This document shows positions 1 through 14,100 of a DNA stretch of 64,000 bases, piece by piece. The position numbers and the translations under genes are program-made. Below the pieces are notes generated by a model, which had not been told where the DNA came from, made no database searches, and worked only from the letters and a program-made list of their open reading frames with translations. Numbering within the stretch: position 1 is the first letter of the stretch; every line of letters begins with the position of its first letter. Source of the stretch: Epiperipatus broadwayi (Eukaryota; Onychophora; Udeonychophora; Euonychophora; Peripatidae); contig JAQFVV010012489.1 in the NCBI GenBank assembly GCA_028023455.1, positions 3,103,881 through 3,167,880 of the forward strand, given 5' to 3'.

Positions 1-300
1 TCTTGGAAATTGTTTTCACTAAACTTAAAATGTTTTTTACTTTTTAGAAAGTCACCCCATTTTTAATCTCCATATTGATAAATATCGATTGGTAAATGAG
101 TATTTTAAAATAGAAGTGCTAATGTGCTGATTATAACAAAACAAACAAAATAATTGTACAATCATATGACTTCAAGAATATTCATAGGGTAACATTGAGC
201 ACATTGGTTATTTCTTATTTTAATTTATAGAAAATCACGTGTTTTTTAATTTTAAGTGATAATTTTTTATGTTGCAATTTAAAATCATTTTTGAAGATCA

Positions 301-330
301 CTACATCCTGCAGTGGATTGATAATGGTTG
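301..330 (+). mobile_element. LINE 3'-terminal tail fragment
   Basis: The stretch ends CTGCAGTGGATTGATAATGG, which is the 3' end shared, in reverse complement, by the LINE fragments at 34.3 and 37.4 kb. In those copies it encodes the end of the reverse transcriptase ORF (LQWIDNG then stop). Only about 30 bp is recognisable, as expected for a severely 5'-truncated insertion. Confidence 0.5.
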
Positions 331-1414
331 AAATTTATTTAAAACCACACTGATTTCTGTTTTATGATTATTGGAAAAATTAGAAAATCAGGAATCTAAA
401 TGAAGAAATTATATCTTTTCTATATACTTATAAGATGTTCAAGTTATTGCCATTAAATTACTTCAGTAAAAGCAGTCTAGTATTTTTTGCAAATAAATTA
501 CTGAATATCACTTGTCAGACTAATACTAACATTAACACTTAAATATTCTTCACTGAAATGGCAATTTGAAAAAAAAAAGCTTTAGATTATAAATATGTGA
601 TCCTACATTTCACCAAGAGTCATTAAACAGCCTTATTTACTTTAACATCAATACTCATTATAACAACATTCTCGATATATAAAATACCATAAGTTATATA
701 TATAAAGAGAATGTAACCCAATTAAAATGTATTCCTAAAAACAAAAATATTCACAAACATTTTAGATGAGAAAATAATTAATTGTTTATATAATTAAAAG
801 CCAAACAAACAATTGTTAAAATTCATAACCTAAACTAAAGGTGTAAAACATAAATACTTATACTTACTCTTATTACAAAACCTTTGTGAACTATTGTTTG
901 ATATACACATATTATAACAATTTTTAAAAAAATCAAATTTAGATGCAACAATAAAATAATAAAAACATAAAGGAAGGCAATAATAAATACATTTTCATTA
1001 TTACTAATCCATCACTTTTATATTTAAATTGTAACATATGACATAAATAATTAAGTCCACACTTGATATCAATCTTGCTATTTAAAAAAAAATCAATTCA
1101 ATACTTAAAAAGAATAATCTCCTTTTGGTGATCTGCAGTATATATATACAAATGACGTTTTTTAAGGATCAGATAAAACACACTTGTTGACTTATCAACA
1201 CATATATATTTTGGAAGCTGTGATTGAACTTGGCATTTAGAGACAAATGTTGGTAGCCATCAAAGTAAAATTTTAAGCTATAAGATAAGAACTAAAATTA
1301 AAGCCAATAGATTTGAATTCGGTAAACTAAAGGATTTTAAGAACTAGCTATAAATTTATTTGGTATTTCAATAATATTTTCAATCTTTAGACAGAGAGTT
1401 ATATCAATTCTAAT
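331..1414. other. A+T-rich non-coding stretch
   Basis: No gene, RNA or element recognised. It contains only poly(A)/(T) runs and short TA repeats. Confidence 0.6.
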
Positions 1415-1510
1415 TTGAAATTCCAAAAGAACAACATCTGGCTGTTCAACAAATGCAAGGACTTGAAATTCCAAAAGAACAACATTTGGCTGTTCAACAA
1501 ATGCAAGGAG
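1415..1510 (+). repeat. Tandem duplication, 48-bp unit, two copies
   Basis: Two adjacent 48-bp units differ at very few sites. The unit length is a multiple of three. In one forward frame each unit reads as the 16 residues EIPKEQHLAVQQMQG plus a leading F or L, with the internal difference CTG/TTG silent. A stop lies directly before the first unit and another soon after the second, so only about 34 residues are open. Coding by chance is quite possible. Confidence 0.85.
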
Positions 1511-2480
1511 TCTAATTAACTACTTAGATAGATACACATAACATTATGTGTGATTAAGTGCAAAATTACCTTGTAGAAATAGATTTGGTAGTCATGAAGA
1601 TGTAACAGCCAAAACTGAATTTAATTCAAAGCAGCATCTCTCTACCTATGCAGAAGGCAATACCAAATTTTACTACTTGGATGTAAAAATGTGAACTTAA
1701 TAATTCAAACTATACTACATGGGAAATGAAATTTGGATCACCAGTATGCATGTTCCAAGACATTTGAAACTAATCAAATTATGAATGATGGAAATAAGGG
1801 TATGCATAAACTTTTAGAACATTTTCCTTTATGGACATTTGATGTTATACTATTAATTTTATGTGTATATATATATATATATATTTACTTCTTTTTCTTG
1901 TCATAGATTAATAGAATATATGTTCTTGACATATTACAAAGGTGCAAAATATTACTAATTTAATTGTAAGTTGAAATAAAATATAGGTCATGCATGAGCT
2001 TGCTTGTGGATGAATTTGATCATTACCAGGGTTAGAGGTAAGTCTTTATATTGTCCAACATTAAACATCAACACTTGTACATTTACATTGTTATTTATCA
2101 TTTGTTTGTTTATATTAATCATTTTATTATTTACTTGTTTTTCAATATATATGATTAAAAACTTCTAGCATGAATGGTCTTTGCTATCATAATAGGAATA
2201 AATCATAAAAGAAGGGGGATCCCAAACCACTATCACACTATTTAATATAAACCAATCAGCAAATATATTGGAAACAAAAATTATGATTTTACTAAATTTT
2301 AAATTAGCAAGCAAGTGTATATATATATAAATAGCAATAGGTTTTAAAATTTGTTTCTATACAATATTAATCCTGAATAATTACTCTTTGAGGAAAACAG
2401 AGAGGTTGGATTAATGAATATCAACAGAACTGATCAAAGAATAGTCATAAATATCTAAACAAATTAATTGTTTATTATTT
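1511..2480. other. A+T-rich non-coding stretch
   Basis: No gene or element recognised. A short (TA)n lies near 1868-1883. Confidence 0.55.
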
Positions 2481-2583
2481 TTTTCTCATGTGTCATAGCA
2501 TTAGCTGGGAAGTGAACCTGCTAAACTGGGACAACTACTTGTAAAGCAGCTGTTGCTAATCTCTTGGCCACCAATGCTTGACT
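2481..2583 (-). mobile_element. tRNA-derived SINE, copy 1 (reverse orientation)
   Basis: On the minus strand it reads GTCAAGCATTGGTGGCCAAG, then a B-box-like GGTTCACTTCCCAG and an ending ATGCTATGACACA followed by poly(A). The layout (A box, B box about 55 nt later, A tail) is that of a short SINE built from a tRNA with a long variable arm (Leu/Ser-like). Flanks TAATTGTTATTATT (right) and TAATTGTTTATTATT (left) look like a diverged target-site duplication. Confidence 0.8.
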
Positions 2584-3826
2584 AATTGTTATTATTTATA
2601 GTTTCATATTGAATAAATTGCCATAATTGTGAATAAATATAAAAATATATAGGTTTTCAAATTAAAGTCATCACTTTATTACACATTTGATGTAATAAAG
2701 ACTGTAATATAAGTATTCCTTGATGTAGAATATTGTGGATTTCCCCCTTGAGCTAGAATTCTGAGATAAATGAAATTTAGGGATGTAGAAAAAAGGATGA
2801 GTACATGTGGAGACCTGATGTACGTTCATATGAAAACCTGTTGTGTCCAAATATTGAGATCAAGATAGTTAGGAGTTCAGAAATGTAAGAATCCTAGATA
2901 CACTTTCTTGCCCACTCTAATGGTTTATCAGGAACAATAATATGCAAGGCCAAAATCTGATTCATTACAATATTATAAAGAGCTTTAGGATATAATGATA
3001 GTACTATTGTTGACTGACCATGATCAAGAGTTCAAATACAGGCAGAGTAAACATGAATACTTTTTCAAAAAGCTTAATATTTTTCTTGCAGATAGTCAGA
3101 CAATAGAGCAGCCAAATAATTATCTAATTCAGAGCAGTAAATGGCCATCTAGCTATTTTTAGCAAAAGAATAAAACCATAATAGAAAAGCACTCAATTAT
3201 TCATCATCTGACAATTAGTAAATTTGGTCATTATCACCTTCTCTTTAATTTTATTACTATTCCTTTTCCATAGTTCTAACCATAATATTGCAGTTGCATT
3301 GTTTATATTTTGATTGTTTTAGTTGAAATCGACTGTCTTGCAGCTATCTTTAGCATCAATTTTTCAGTTTTGAATTAATCTGATAACAACAAATAGAACT
3401 AATGTATCGTAATGGTAACTACTCTTTTCACAATTGATAATAATAAAATTAATAATAAAATGAAAACACAATATTCAAAAACTAATGTATGACTATGTAC
3501 ATGGTGGAGTGACTATATTGTCATTTTAATTGTCTAATTTATATAGCCACAGGACACAATCAAATTGAACACATATAAAAACAAGTTTTTATGCAGATCC
3601 AATTATATTTCCTGATTGTTATTCCCTTCCACATTAATACTATTACTAAGTGACAAAATAAATAATCGGTTTTGGTTTCAGATGAGAAATGACAACAACA
3701 AAATTATTAAGAGTAACAATAATTTTCATTAATAAATACAATGTATTTTTATATTTACACTTACAATTATATGAATAACATGCATGAGTAAGAAAATTTT
3801 TGTGACTTTATAATAATTCATCAAGA
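2584..3826. other. A+T-rich non-coding stretch
   Basis: No gene or recognisable element seen. Confidence 0.55.
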
Positions 3827-3844
3827 AAAGCTAATTAGTAAGTT

Positions 3845-3941
3845 GTCAAGCATTGGTGGCCAAGTGGTCAGCACAGCAGCCTTGCAAGCAGTTCCTGGGT
3901 TTGTGGGTTCATTTCCCAGCTGATGCTCTGACACATAAAAA
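3845..3941 (+). mobile_element. tRNA-derived SINE, copy 2, with perfect target-site duplication
   Basis: Starts GTCAAGCATTGGTGGCCAAG (A-box-like), has the B-box-like GGGTTCATTTCCCAGC and ends GATGCTCTGACACAT plus poly(A). The 19 bp before it (3827-3844 plus boundary base), containing GCTAATTAGTAAGTT, is repeated exactly after the A tail (to 3960). A perfect duplication of this length is strong evidence of a recent LINE-driven insertion of about 97 bp. Confidence 0.92.
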
Positions 3942-4155
3942 AAAAGCTAATTAGTAAGTTCATTTTTTTTACCTTTATACTTTTGTGAGCGCACATATAT
4001 TTCTTTCTCACTGAATATGAATATGTAGTCATTAAAACCATTAATATTAAGTCAGCTAGCAATATTATTATTTTTAACTTCTTTTGATTCATTCTGTGGC
4101 AGTTTTTATATGAGGGTTTCCTTTGTAATTTTTCTGTGAAATATGTAGAGTTACA

Positions 4156-4638
4156 AACTAAATTCATATATAGGGTATATGAGCACAGACTTTCACATGA
4201 CCCACCACTCTCCACACTATCTCATAACACTGATACACTTGAACACATATATGTTGAAAAGATAAATAATCACCAATAAATGTATTTCATGCTAAACCAG
4301 CAATCATCAGTTGGTCCAGATTACCATCTCCACACATATATGCTATAAGTTCTCAGATATATATATATATATATATATATTAAGATAGCTAATATTTATA
4401 CTTTAATGGACAGGCTTCAATCTATTCCACACTCCAACTCTTCAACCTTCCATCCAATTGAAAATCTGCTGATGAAATGCTCAAAAGTCACCATCAGGCT
4501 GAGTTTCTTGTCACACCCATGTTGACCTAAGGTCAACCTGACCTCACCTGTAGAAGACATAATCCATTTAATACCTATACAAGGGATGGGCAGACATCTC
4601 TACTATGTAATAACTGAAACACACAGACATTATATACC

Positions 4639-4643
<5 letters not shown>
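4156..4643 (+). mobile_element. Foldback/MITE-like family C, copy 1
   Basis: Begins TATAGGGTATATGAGCACAG and carries blocks ATCATCAGTTGGTCCAGATT, ACTTTAATGGACAGGCTT and CTTCAACCTTCCATCC, which recur at 4697-4998 in the same direction and, in reverse complement, at 14.1-14.4 and 26.0-26.3 kb. No transposase is visible, so it is probably non-autonomous. The inner part 4495-4640 is absent from the neighbouring copy. Confidence 0.7.
4351..4380. repeat. (TA)n microsatellite inside family C copy 1
   Basis: Short pure TA run. Confidence 0.9.

Positions 4644-4698
<55 letters not shown>
4644..4698. repeat. (TA)n microsatellite
   Basis: Pure TA dinucleotide run of about 27 units, separating the two direct copies of family C. 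Confidence 0.95.
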
Positions 4699-4703
<5 letters not shown>

Positions 4704-4998
4704 TATGAGCACAGACTGTCACATGACCCAACACTCTCCATACTATCTCATAACACTGATACACTTGAACACATATATGTTGAAAAGATAAATAATCACC
4801 AATATATGTATTTCATACTAAATCAGCAATCATCAGTTGGTCCAGATTACCACCTCTACGCATGTATGCTAAAAGTGCTCAAATATATATTAAGATAGCC
4901 AATCCTCATACTTTAATGGACAGGCTTTAATCTATTCCACACTCCAACTCTTCAACCTTCCATCCGATTGAAAATCTGATGATGGAATGCTCAATTCA
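4697..4998 (+). mobile_element. Foldback/MITE-like family C, copy 2 (3'-truncated)
   Basis: Nearly the same as the first 330 bp of the copy starting at 4156, from TATAGGGTATATGAGCACAG to GATGATGGAATGCTCAA, with a few substitutions and a much shorter internal TA run. The tandem arrangement joined by (TA)n suggests a local duplication or insertion of one element into the TA end of another. Confidence 0.7.
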
Positions 4999-7284
4999 TA
5001 GAAAAATACTTCTATGTGATAATCAATTTAAATGATGAGTTTTCTTTTTATAGCAAGTAAGCATCACATATTTAGCCTCAACATTAGATAGTAATGAACA
5101 GAATGGAAGGATCAAATTTAATTTGAAAACAATCCTTTGTTTGTGGCTCCATAATCAGATACACCATTAGAAAAACCATGGAAGGCATTCTGAAGTTTTT
5201 TTACTCCAAAGATTGCAGTTTTTATTTAAATAATCATTACCTTTTTTACTGACTTCTATTCAGTAAGTGATACAATGATGAAGTAACATATTCCCAGTTT
5301 TTTCTTGGAAACATAGACAATTGAAAAAGCTTATGTTGGTCCCATAATGATATTCTTTATTTTAAAATAATAATTATTTTAAAAAAATGATAATACATTT
5401 TACTTTTAACAATTGTTATTATCATTTTTAAAACACTTTATAATTTATTTATACATGAATTTTTATATTCTATAATAAAAAAAATAGTCATATAGAAACA
5501 ACATCCGTATAGTCAGACATGAGAGTTACAATATATATTATTACCTATAAAAAGTATAAAATCTTGAATTGGGTAAATTAATCATGCCAAAAAGTTGGGA
5601 GCCAAATTATTACAAAGGGAAAAGAGAAAATAATGCATTGAATATGTCAAATAAGGGACTTTTGACCATCACAACTATGATGATGACAGTACTACACACT
5701 CACCTTCAGAGACCCTGCTGATGATAGTACAACTAATCTCCGTAGGTTATTGGTTATATTAATGTTTACTACAGAGACATGCATCAAAATAAAGGGAATT
5801 ATAAAACAATGACAAAATGCATCTTATTACAAAGTAAATGAATAAATTAGAAAGAGAAAAAACTTCACCCATTCCTATTCAACACTTTTAAAAACATAGA
5901 TTTTTCCTTCATCCAAATGCAGTCTCTAAGTAACATAAGTATTTTACATTTAAGGTAACATCTTATAATGGAATTTCTTCCTGTATTTTCTTCAAATATG
6001 TTAAGGAGCAAATATTTATCATCAAATAATTTTTATTGTCATGACCTGATCTACTATACTTTCATAGAGTAAAAAATAATGTACTTCTCTTATAATACAA
6101 CTAGCAATAATAAGTTTTTCATGCCACAATATTAACCTTTGCACTAATAAAATGAATTAATGAAATAATAAGTAATGATCTTATGATTCTTCTTTATTAA
6201 TTTTGAAAATAAATTATCATATTATGTCATTGAACAAGTAAATGGCATCTTAATAGACTATAGAATATATACACTTCTCTTATAAGTTAATATATTCTAA
6301 TACATGATAATAACAATAATTACTGAAATAAAAGTTTAATCTAATTAATCATTGCATAAAATTTTTTTGGAAAGATCCAAGTCTTTACCCAGGATGACAC
6401 TCAAGTAAATAGAAAGAAAGGGCACCTTTTATATCTTTCTATCACTCATCAACAACACAATTAAAATAATCAAGTCCTAAATAATATATTCTTTATTTGC
6501 AAGCTAAATAAAATAATATGCAGTCTGAAAATGAACTAAATATTTCAAAGTAAAATCAAATGAATATGCAATTTTTTTAACTGCAATTCCAATCTTTGAA
6601 ATTGTAACACATGCAAATTTTGCATATTAAAATTGGGATTTTGGATCTGTATGAAAATTGATTATTTGATTTACCATAATTTATGTAATATAAGTAGAAT
6701 TCAGGACCCAAAAAATCATATATAGAAAACAAAGACTAAATTTAAATAATAATAAATATATTTATTAACATTAATACTAAATTTACAAGTGACAAAAATT
6801 ATTTACAAAATTATTGTAGAAAGTCATTTGTTGAACATAGTCACTGTTGCTTTAGATAAAATGCCAAAATAAATAATAAATGTTTGCTTATACACTAATA
6901 AATTATCTATTACAGCTATAAACATTTGGGGTGAATTATTAATGATACACTCATTTGAGATAAACTGTTCTAATATTTGACTAATCTATTTTTTAACATA
7001 TTTGAAGCTAATCCATCCCATTAAACAATCATTTAATAAAATAGTTTAAACTATAATTAAAGCAATGCTATTCTTGAGATACACTTCTTTGACTGGTAAT
7101 AACTTATAACCTTTTTATTAACAATGTTCAAGACACATTATATATTTTAAACAAACTTTACTCTGAACTATAACTAACTTTTTATTAGCAAAGATATACA
7201 ATAATGACAATTATCATATAAAATACAAGTAAGACAATTGCTGTCTAACATTATTTGCTTAATAATAAACTATGGAAATACTCA
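4999..7284. other. A+T-rich non-coding stretch
   Basis: No gene recognised. A small hairpin (arms of the type ATGATAATA and TATTATCAT) lies at about 5385-5432. Confidence 0.5.
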
Positions 7285-7390
7285 GCAGAAGCCAAGCACA
7301 CAACATATTACCAATCCATTGGCAACTCCTTCTGGATGCAGAAGCCAAGCACACAACATATTACCAATCCATTGGCAACTCCTTCTGGAT
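7285..7390. repeat. Tandem duplication, 53-bp unit, two identical copies
   Basis: The unit runs from GCAGAAGCCAAGCACACAAC to CAACTCCTTCTGGAT and is repeated head to tail without a visible mismatch (7285-7337, 7338-7390). Identity implies a recent duplication or an assembly duplication. 53 is not a multiple of three, so it is unlikely to be coding. Confidence 0.95.
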
Positions 7391-10300
7391 GGTGATAAAG
7401 ATGATATTACATATGTGTATCTCTTATTATACTATGCACAAAACAAGCATTAAAATTACTAACATGTTATTGACTTATTTGTGAACTGCTGGTAATGCAT
7501 AGCAGCACAATACCCACACTGTTTCACTTAACAAAAATACTACAAATAGTAAAGTGCTCCTTGAAGCAACGAAATACTTCAAAATCTACCTTATCATTAC
7601 CATATCAATCAAAATATGAATAACATCACCTTCTATGATGTAAAATAACTAATCTCCTCATGAGGGATAAATCAAAAAAGAAAGATTCATCAGAGCAATA
7701 CTACATGACAAAAATACTATGGTAGATTCCAATACCTTTATCTTAGGTAAAATATATGCGTGGATAAAGTCTCAACACATAGAAAAAAGGGAATACATAC
7801 TATGAAAAAAAACCTCTCCAAGAACCAAGCTACATTAGCTAAACATGAAAATAATCCTAGAATATAAAATATCATCCTCCCATAGAAAACAAATGCTAGA
7901 CAATGGGGAGAGCATGCTCTACCCCTTAAAGTACAATATAAGTAAAACAGCATTTAATAAAGCATCATGCCTTCCAGACTTACTAAATGGGAATACGCAT
8001 AAATCCTAGACTAAGCAATGGCAAAATAACAAAAAAAGTCACTCAAAAGATGGAGAAATTAAGATTCACTCTAAAAAATATGTACATTAAACAATGTATG
8101 AAACCAATAAGTTACTAGAAGTCAAATGACTGTAAAAATATTTCAAAATAACAATAAAAATTTTACAATTAATAAGGAATACACACATTTAATAAAACAG
8201 CATAAAATTTTATAAAATTAATGTGGACATAATAGCATAGACAAATATTACTAAATATAAAACTAATAAATGCCTTGTTATATGAAAAACTTAATAATGA
8301 AATTATCATATCATATTAATTGTAAAACAACTGTGAGCTTTTGATAAACATACACTGGTTGTTTACCCATAAATAAATAAAGTATTAATAAATGCTATTC
8401 ATAAATGTAAAAAATATTTATCTCTACCTGGACAATACATATCATAAAATTTATCTTAAGCCCACAAATAAAAATATATATAAATTTATTCCCATGTTAT
8501 AAGAGTAACTGCACAAATATGTTATAGATTATATAAAAATATATTAACATAGCAGTAACATAACATAAGATAGTAAAGAAAACAATATATATATATATAT
8601 ATAAACACCCTAGTTATTTATTAGAATTCCTTCCATAGTGAGTAATCTGTGGGGGTAAACAATGTTCTTTCTGGGAAAATTATCTAAAGAATGTTGCATC
8701 CATATTTGTCACTTTTATAAGAAAATAACGAGCAAGAATGGCCTTCTGGAACAAATAATAATATAATAGAAACACTTAATAAAAAATTCTTTTTTGGAAA
8801 AGATTTGGATCCATTTTTACCAGTTCACATTAAAAAATATCAGCTAGCTTTTCTTTTTTTTATATTTCTATTTTAATAACAAATATTATTAATTTTTTTT
8901 TTTACTTAATTCTGTCCTCGGTTATACTGGGAAAAATAAACAACTTTTTTAAAAATAAATTTTAAAGATTCTTCTGAACTTGCATATTTTTAATTCACTC
9001 AGGTACATAATTACAGCAATTCTTTTTTTTTAAAAAAATACTATCAGCTCTTAAAGGTCCAAAAATGAAAATAATACATTTAAAAAATGTATAATATTTT
9101 TAGACATTAAAGCTATGTCTATTTCAATAAAACTTCACATTAGTTTATTCACTTGAATTCTATTTTAAAGGTTCTTTGGAAAAACATTACATAACAAAGT
9201 TCCTTTCCTGTTATCAATTTAGGCAAGACAGTGTTTAAAAGTCTTTATTAAGGGAATACTTCAAATAATTTACTTAAATAATCATGAATTGAGCATTTTG
9301 ACATCAGATAATATTACTGTCTGTTGAAGCATAACTTTTTATCTCTAAAGCCAATTTTTTTAAAGTCTTTTCACAATTAATTGGGATCTCTTTTTACTAA
9401 AAGTGAAATTAAATAAATAAAGACAAACTAATATAATGTTCAATATAATCTTGGAAAATAATATAAAACATATTACCTGGTTTCTTTCAGAATTCCATTT
9501 TAAGCATAGTTGAATAAATTGAATAATTGGAAGATAACTATTCTTCTAAAACATATTGTTAATCATTTGATAATTCCCATCAGGTTAGACATAAAAAATA
9601 AAGAATACATTATCTTTTGCCTAGCTTCACATTACTTTTTCAAGAATGATAAATCTTTAGAAAACTAACATTAGATAAAAAAATAATTAAGGTAAAACAT
9701 TATTACTGTTATTCTTGTTGAAAAATAAACACACATGAGGTCAAAGTCAGATGAGAGAATTGCAGCACACATCTGTACACTGACAATTTTCTTTTTATAC
9801 TCCCACTTTGACAGACATTTCCATCAGACACACCTTTCAAAGTTGGGACATCTATCAAAAAAAATTCAAACTACTACACACAACTAATTAAGAAAATTAC
9901 ATAATTTTGCTCTGCTTTCAATGTTCATATGATTTAAACTTTCTAAAAGTTGAATTTAACTTTTATTAATTAATATAATTTAAAAAATAAGACAAGATAA
10001 TAAATAATATTTATTATGTTTAAATCATCACATCTCTTTTATATTTGAATTAACTAAATATTTATTTTTAAATATTTAATGATTAAAATTAACTCATTTG
10101 CAATTAACAGTATTTTACAAAATGTACTCACATGCATGCTAATTCACACAAATATATATGGGAAATTGCTTTACATTTTCTAAATTTAATCTATTTTAAT
10201 AATTCACTCCCATATTTTTTTAATCAATCTAATATTCCCTAAATAAATTAATCAACTTTATTCAGATATTTTTTTATTAAATTCTATCAAACAAAATAAC

Positions 10301-13300
10301 TAAATTATTAATTACTCTGAAATGAATTAAATAGTTATACTATAACACAAATAAGCTCATACATTATTCTATACATTTTTAAACATAAAAAATAACTTTT
10401 TTCTAGCCCTATATTATCTATAACTCTATTTACATTTTTTCTTTATGAAAGTATACATAAATTAAAAATTACTTGTAACTTGGAAGCATACATTTTTATA
10501 ATAACTGTTAGTTCATTATATATCATATTTTCTGTGCTTATATTTATTTGATTGCAGTACATTATGTTAATGGAATAAAATTTAGATAGTATAATTTACA
10601 CATTAATTTGCACAATAAATGTTATCATCATCTTTTTTCCTTTATTTACTTCTCTTTTTAAATAGCATAAACTTATAAATTAAGGTAGACAACAAAGACA
10701 ACGTGCAATAGCACAAGATCACAACATATACATATATTGATTTATTAATTTAAAACTGTTGATTAGTAGTTTATTTGATCTCAGACCCAATAATGCTTGT
10801 AAGAGCTTTTGAATGACTTCATTACCTAGTTTATATTTCAAAAGTTAAAATGTATATTTTCTTTAGTTTATTTATATGACTATTTCTAGAAAATATTTGT
10901 AAAATATTTAGGTAAATTTTGAGCAGAATATAATATTAAGATTTATATTTTATTCAAAGATATTTTCTTTAAAACAAAAGTCAAGAAAAAAAGTAATATA
11001 ATAAGTTAAAAGTTTTAACTGGCTGAATAAAAAAAATGTCTCTGTAATCATTATAGTATTTACTGTTGTTATCTTTTAATAAGTATAAATAAAATTTAAA
11101 ATTTTAAAAACAGACTTTCATTGCTTTATGATGTCTTACATAGAATTTAGTATAATTTTAAAAAAATAGAGTTAAATCTAATTTTATTCATAAAATATAT
11201 TTATTGGAATGTATATTAGTGTATTATTTTTTATATATTTGCAAAATCAAAATTTCATTTTAAGAATGACTTTTATTTATAAACTTATATCTCTAAAAAA
11301 ATAATTTGGAATTTGTGGAAATAAATAAGTAATAAAGACTAATTTGTTAAAGTAAAAAGTTGGAAATTTAATTCAATTACCAGTAGTTTTCAAAAAATGA
11401 ATAACTGTGACATGGTTAAAAACTTTTAGAGATAACTTTGCATTGGAATGGGCTACTTAAAGAATATTTTATTTTTTTAACCTTATTTATATAATGATAA
11501 TTTCCTTGAGAAAGCATAAATTTGACATATAAGTATTAAAGTAACAGTTTCATTTGATTCCCTTGTAAGAGAAGAAAAACAAATAGTCCTGAATAAGATT
11601 GCTATAAAAAGTGAAGAAGAAGTATGAATTTTTGGATTTATTTAATATTAAACAAAAAGAAGAAAATGAAAGAGTACTAAATATCTAAGAAAATTACATT
11701 TAATTGAACTAAGTGAGAATTTGTTCTACATTATCCTGCTAGGTTTAATCCTGAAATGTGTACATTTTAAATTTGCTTCTCTACCATTATGTTAAACAAC
11801 ACAAGGCAGAAAAAAATATCCCAAAGAGAAAAAAGTTGATAAATAATATAAAAAAGAATAGAGAGATTTGGTGGATCTTTAAAGTTTATAACTATAAAAG
11901 TGAGATGCTGGAATAAATTACATGAAGGCAATGGTTACTTATTCTTCCTCTTTCACACAAGAAGCTTATATATATATACTAAATAATAAAAAATATATAT
12001 ATTTTTAGACTAGTTCAGTTTGGTACCATATTAGAATAGCCTCAAAAACTAAAGAATCTTTAGTCATTTCCAAGCGGAGAAAACTAAAATAAAACGATCA
12101 TGATTAATTGAATAAAATTGTTATATTCAACTAGTGTATTGGCTGCTTAAATGTCACATAACTTTTCAAAATATTGATCTTGTGATTTTTAAATTTACTG
12201 CTTAATTTATAAATAAAAAAATAAATTGATAATTCTATTTAATATTATTAAACACCATAACATTATTTTTTTAAAAAAGATATTTTAATCTTATAACTTA
12301 TAAAACGTTCACAAGAAAGAAAATTTTATGCACATTAAGTAATTCTGTTTTCCGTGATGGTCTCAATATGTCCCTCTAGACTTGTTATTGCTATTTAAAA
12401 TTTTAATCACACTTTCGTATGCTTTACTGAAAATAAATCATTTTATTTTTATTGTTTGTAGTTTTTGTGTCATGTTTTATTACTGTATGCAATGACCTTC
12501 AAAGAAAAGATCAAAATATGATTAAGTTGTTATCAAATGATATTTTGATTTATGAGTTAGAAAAAAAAACATAAGCATGAAAATATTTAATTTAATCATC
12601 ATTAAAATATATAAAGCACTGTAGCCAAAGGAAAAAAAACTGACTGTAGATCAAATAAACGTATAAAACAACAAAATGAAGATACTAATTCAACTCTTCA
12701 AGCTGTAATACAATTTGACATGCAAAAATCTCTTATCCATAAATTAAAGCAACTGATTTTTACAGCCAAAATGCTATGACATTCGCACTTAGAAACTTAA
12801 TCTATAATATTTCAAGGTTAATAAAATCAACTGAAAGTTATGCAAAAGCAAATTCTCTTTATACCATTGGTCTTTCCAAATTATAGACACATCATAAACT
12901 CTTTGTATTTCTTAACTATCTAAAATATATTCTGGTATATCATTATCAATTCCCCCAAAAAATAATTATATTTAAAAGCAATAAATTCTTGAAGAAATCA
13001 TGCATGTAAATTCACATATCTCATTAGCAGTCAGTTTTATTCCAAGTAATATCTACAAGTATTTAAATTATATCATCCCTACCATTCTATTTTTATGCCT
13101 AGCTTTTCCAACAATATAATATTTTGATTAAGAAAAAAAAATCAGATGCACCATTTCCTTCATTAAATAGCATGTACTTTATCACACTGGAGGATATTTT
13201 ACAAAAAGTATTGCTAGAATTATTCTCAAAAAACTAAATAACATTATCCTTTCGGAGCTTTCTTTGTCACATTACATAGTTAAAATCTATGCATATTTCA

Positions 13301-14100
13301 AAACCCAACCTCTTACTATCTTGTTTCCAAAAGAAAACTTACTAACAAATTATGTCACATGCTAATTTGACATTAAGTCTGCTTTTAATGTGATAATATT
13401 TGTTTAATGCATTAAAAATTTTCCTACCTACTGATATACATCCTATTACAACCACAAAAAATCTTATTAATTTATTTTTAGATTTAAAAATTACATGTCT
13501 ATCTTCATTTTTTAAACCAAGATAAAGTAATCCACAGAGCCTATTATTTCCATCACTGGCACTATAACCAAAAAATTTGAACAATGCATAGAAAGCCTAT
13601 TTCTTCCTCATTCTAGGAACAACTGATGAAGTAATATCTGTTGATGACAATCTACAATATATGGGTATAAGTCATACATGTTATAATTAACTATAATAAT
13701 TAAAGTACTATAATTCTTCTCAGGAACTTCATATTTTCTTGGAATTCCAATCAGTCACAATAGATCTACCATTAGAAATCTTGTGCCTAAAGCAATGGCA
13801 TATGTTTGGATATTATTTTTCATTTTCCATTGATTATAACTGTTTTTTCTTATCTGTAAAGATCTTAATTTAATATGTCCTCAATTATTGTTTTTTGTAT
13901 TAGAGCTAAAATATTTATTGAAATCTTAATTAATTTAATCCTAAAAACATTTTCTCACTTACCTATTAATTGCTTCACCTCCAAATGCAAACTATTATCT
14001 TTTTCAATGATTATGTTATAGATAGGCAGATATTTTACACCAAGGAAATATTGAGTTTTCTGTTAGTTTTTCAATTAAAAATAATATATGTATTATAAAG
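7391..14100. other. Long A+T-rich non-coding stretch
   Basis: About 6.7 kb with no recognisable exon, RNA gene or element. Short TA runs occur at about 8585-8602 and 11970-11980. The few open frames have no family resemblance. Confidence 0.5.

Noticed and set aside
3868-4215. 115-codon minus-strand frame
   Set aside because: Covers a SINE in antisense and part of a foldback element; no conserved protein.
5650-5760. Possible minus-strand exon ending in CTGAAG/GTGAGT
   Set aside because: No acceptor or sustained open frame with a recognisable peptide; more likely an old repeat.
7738-7953. 71-codon hydrophobic minus-strand frame
   Set aside because: No start context, no family and no neighbours; chance frame.
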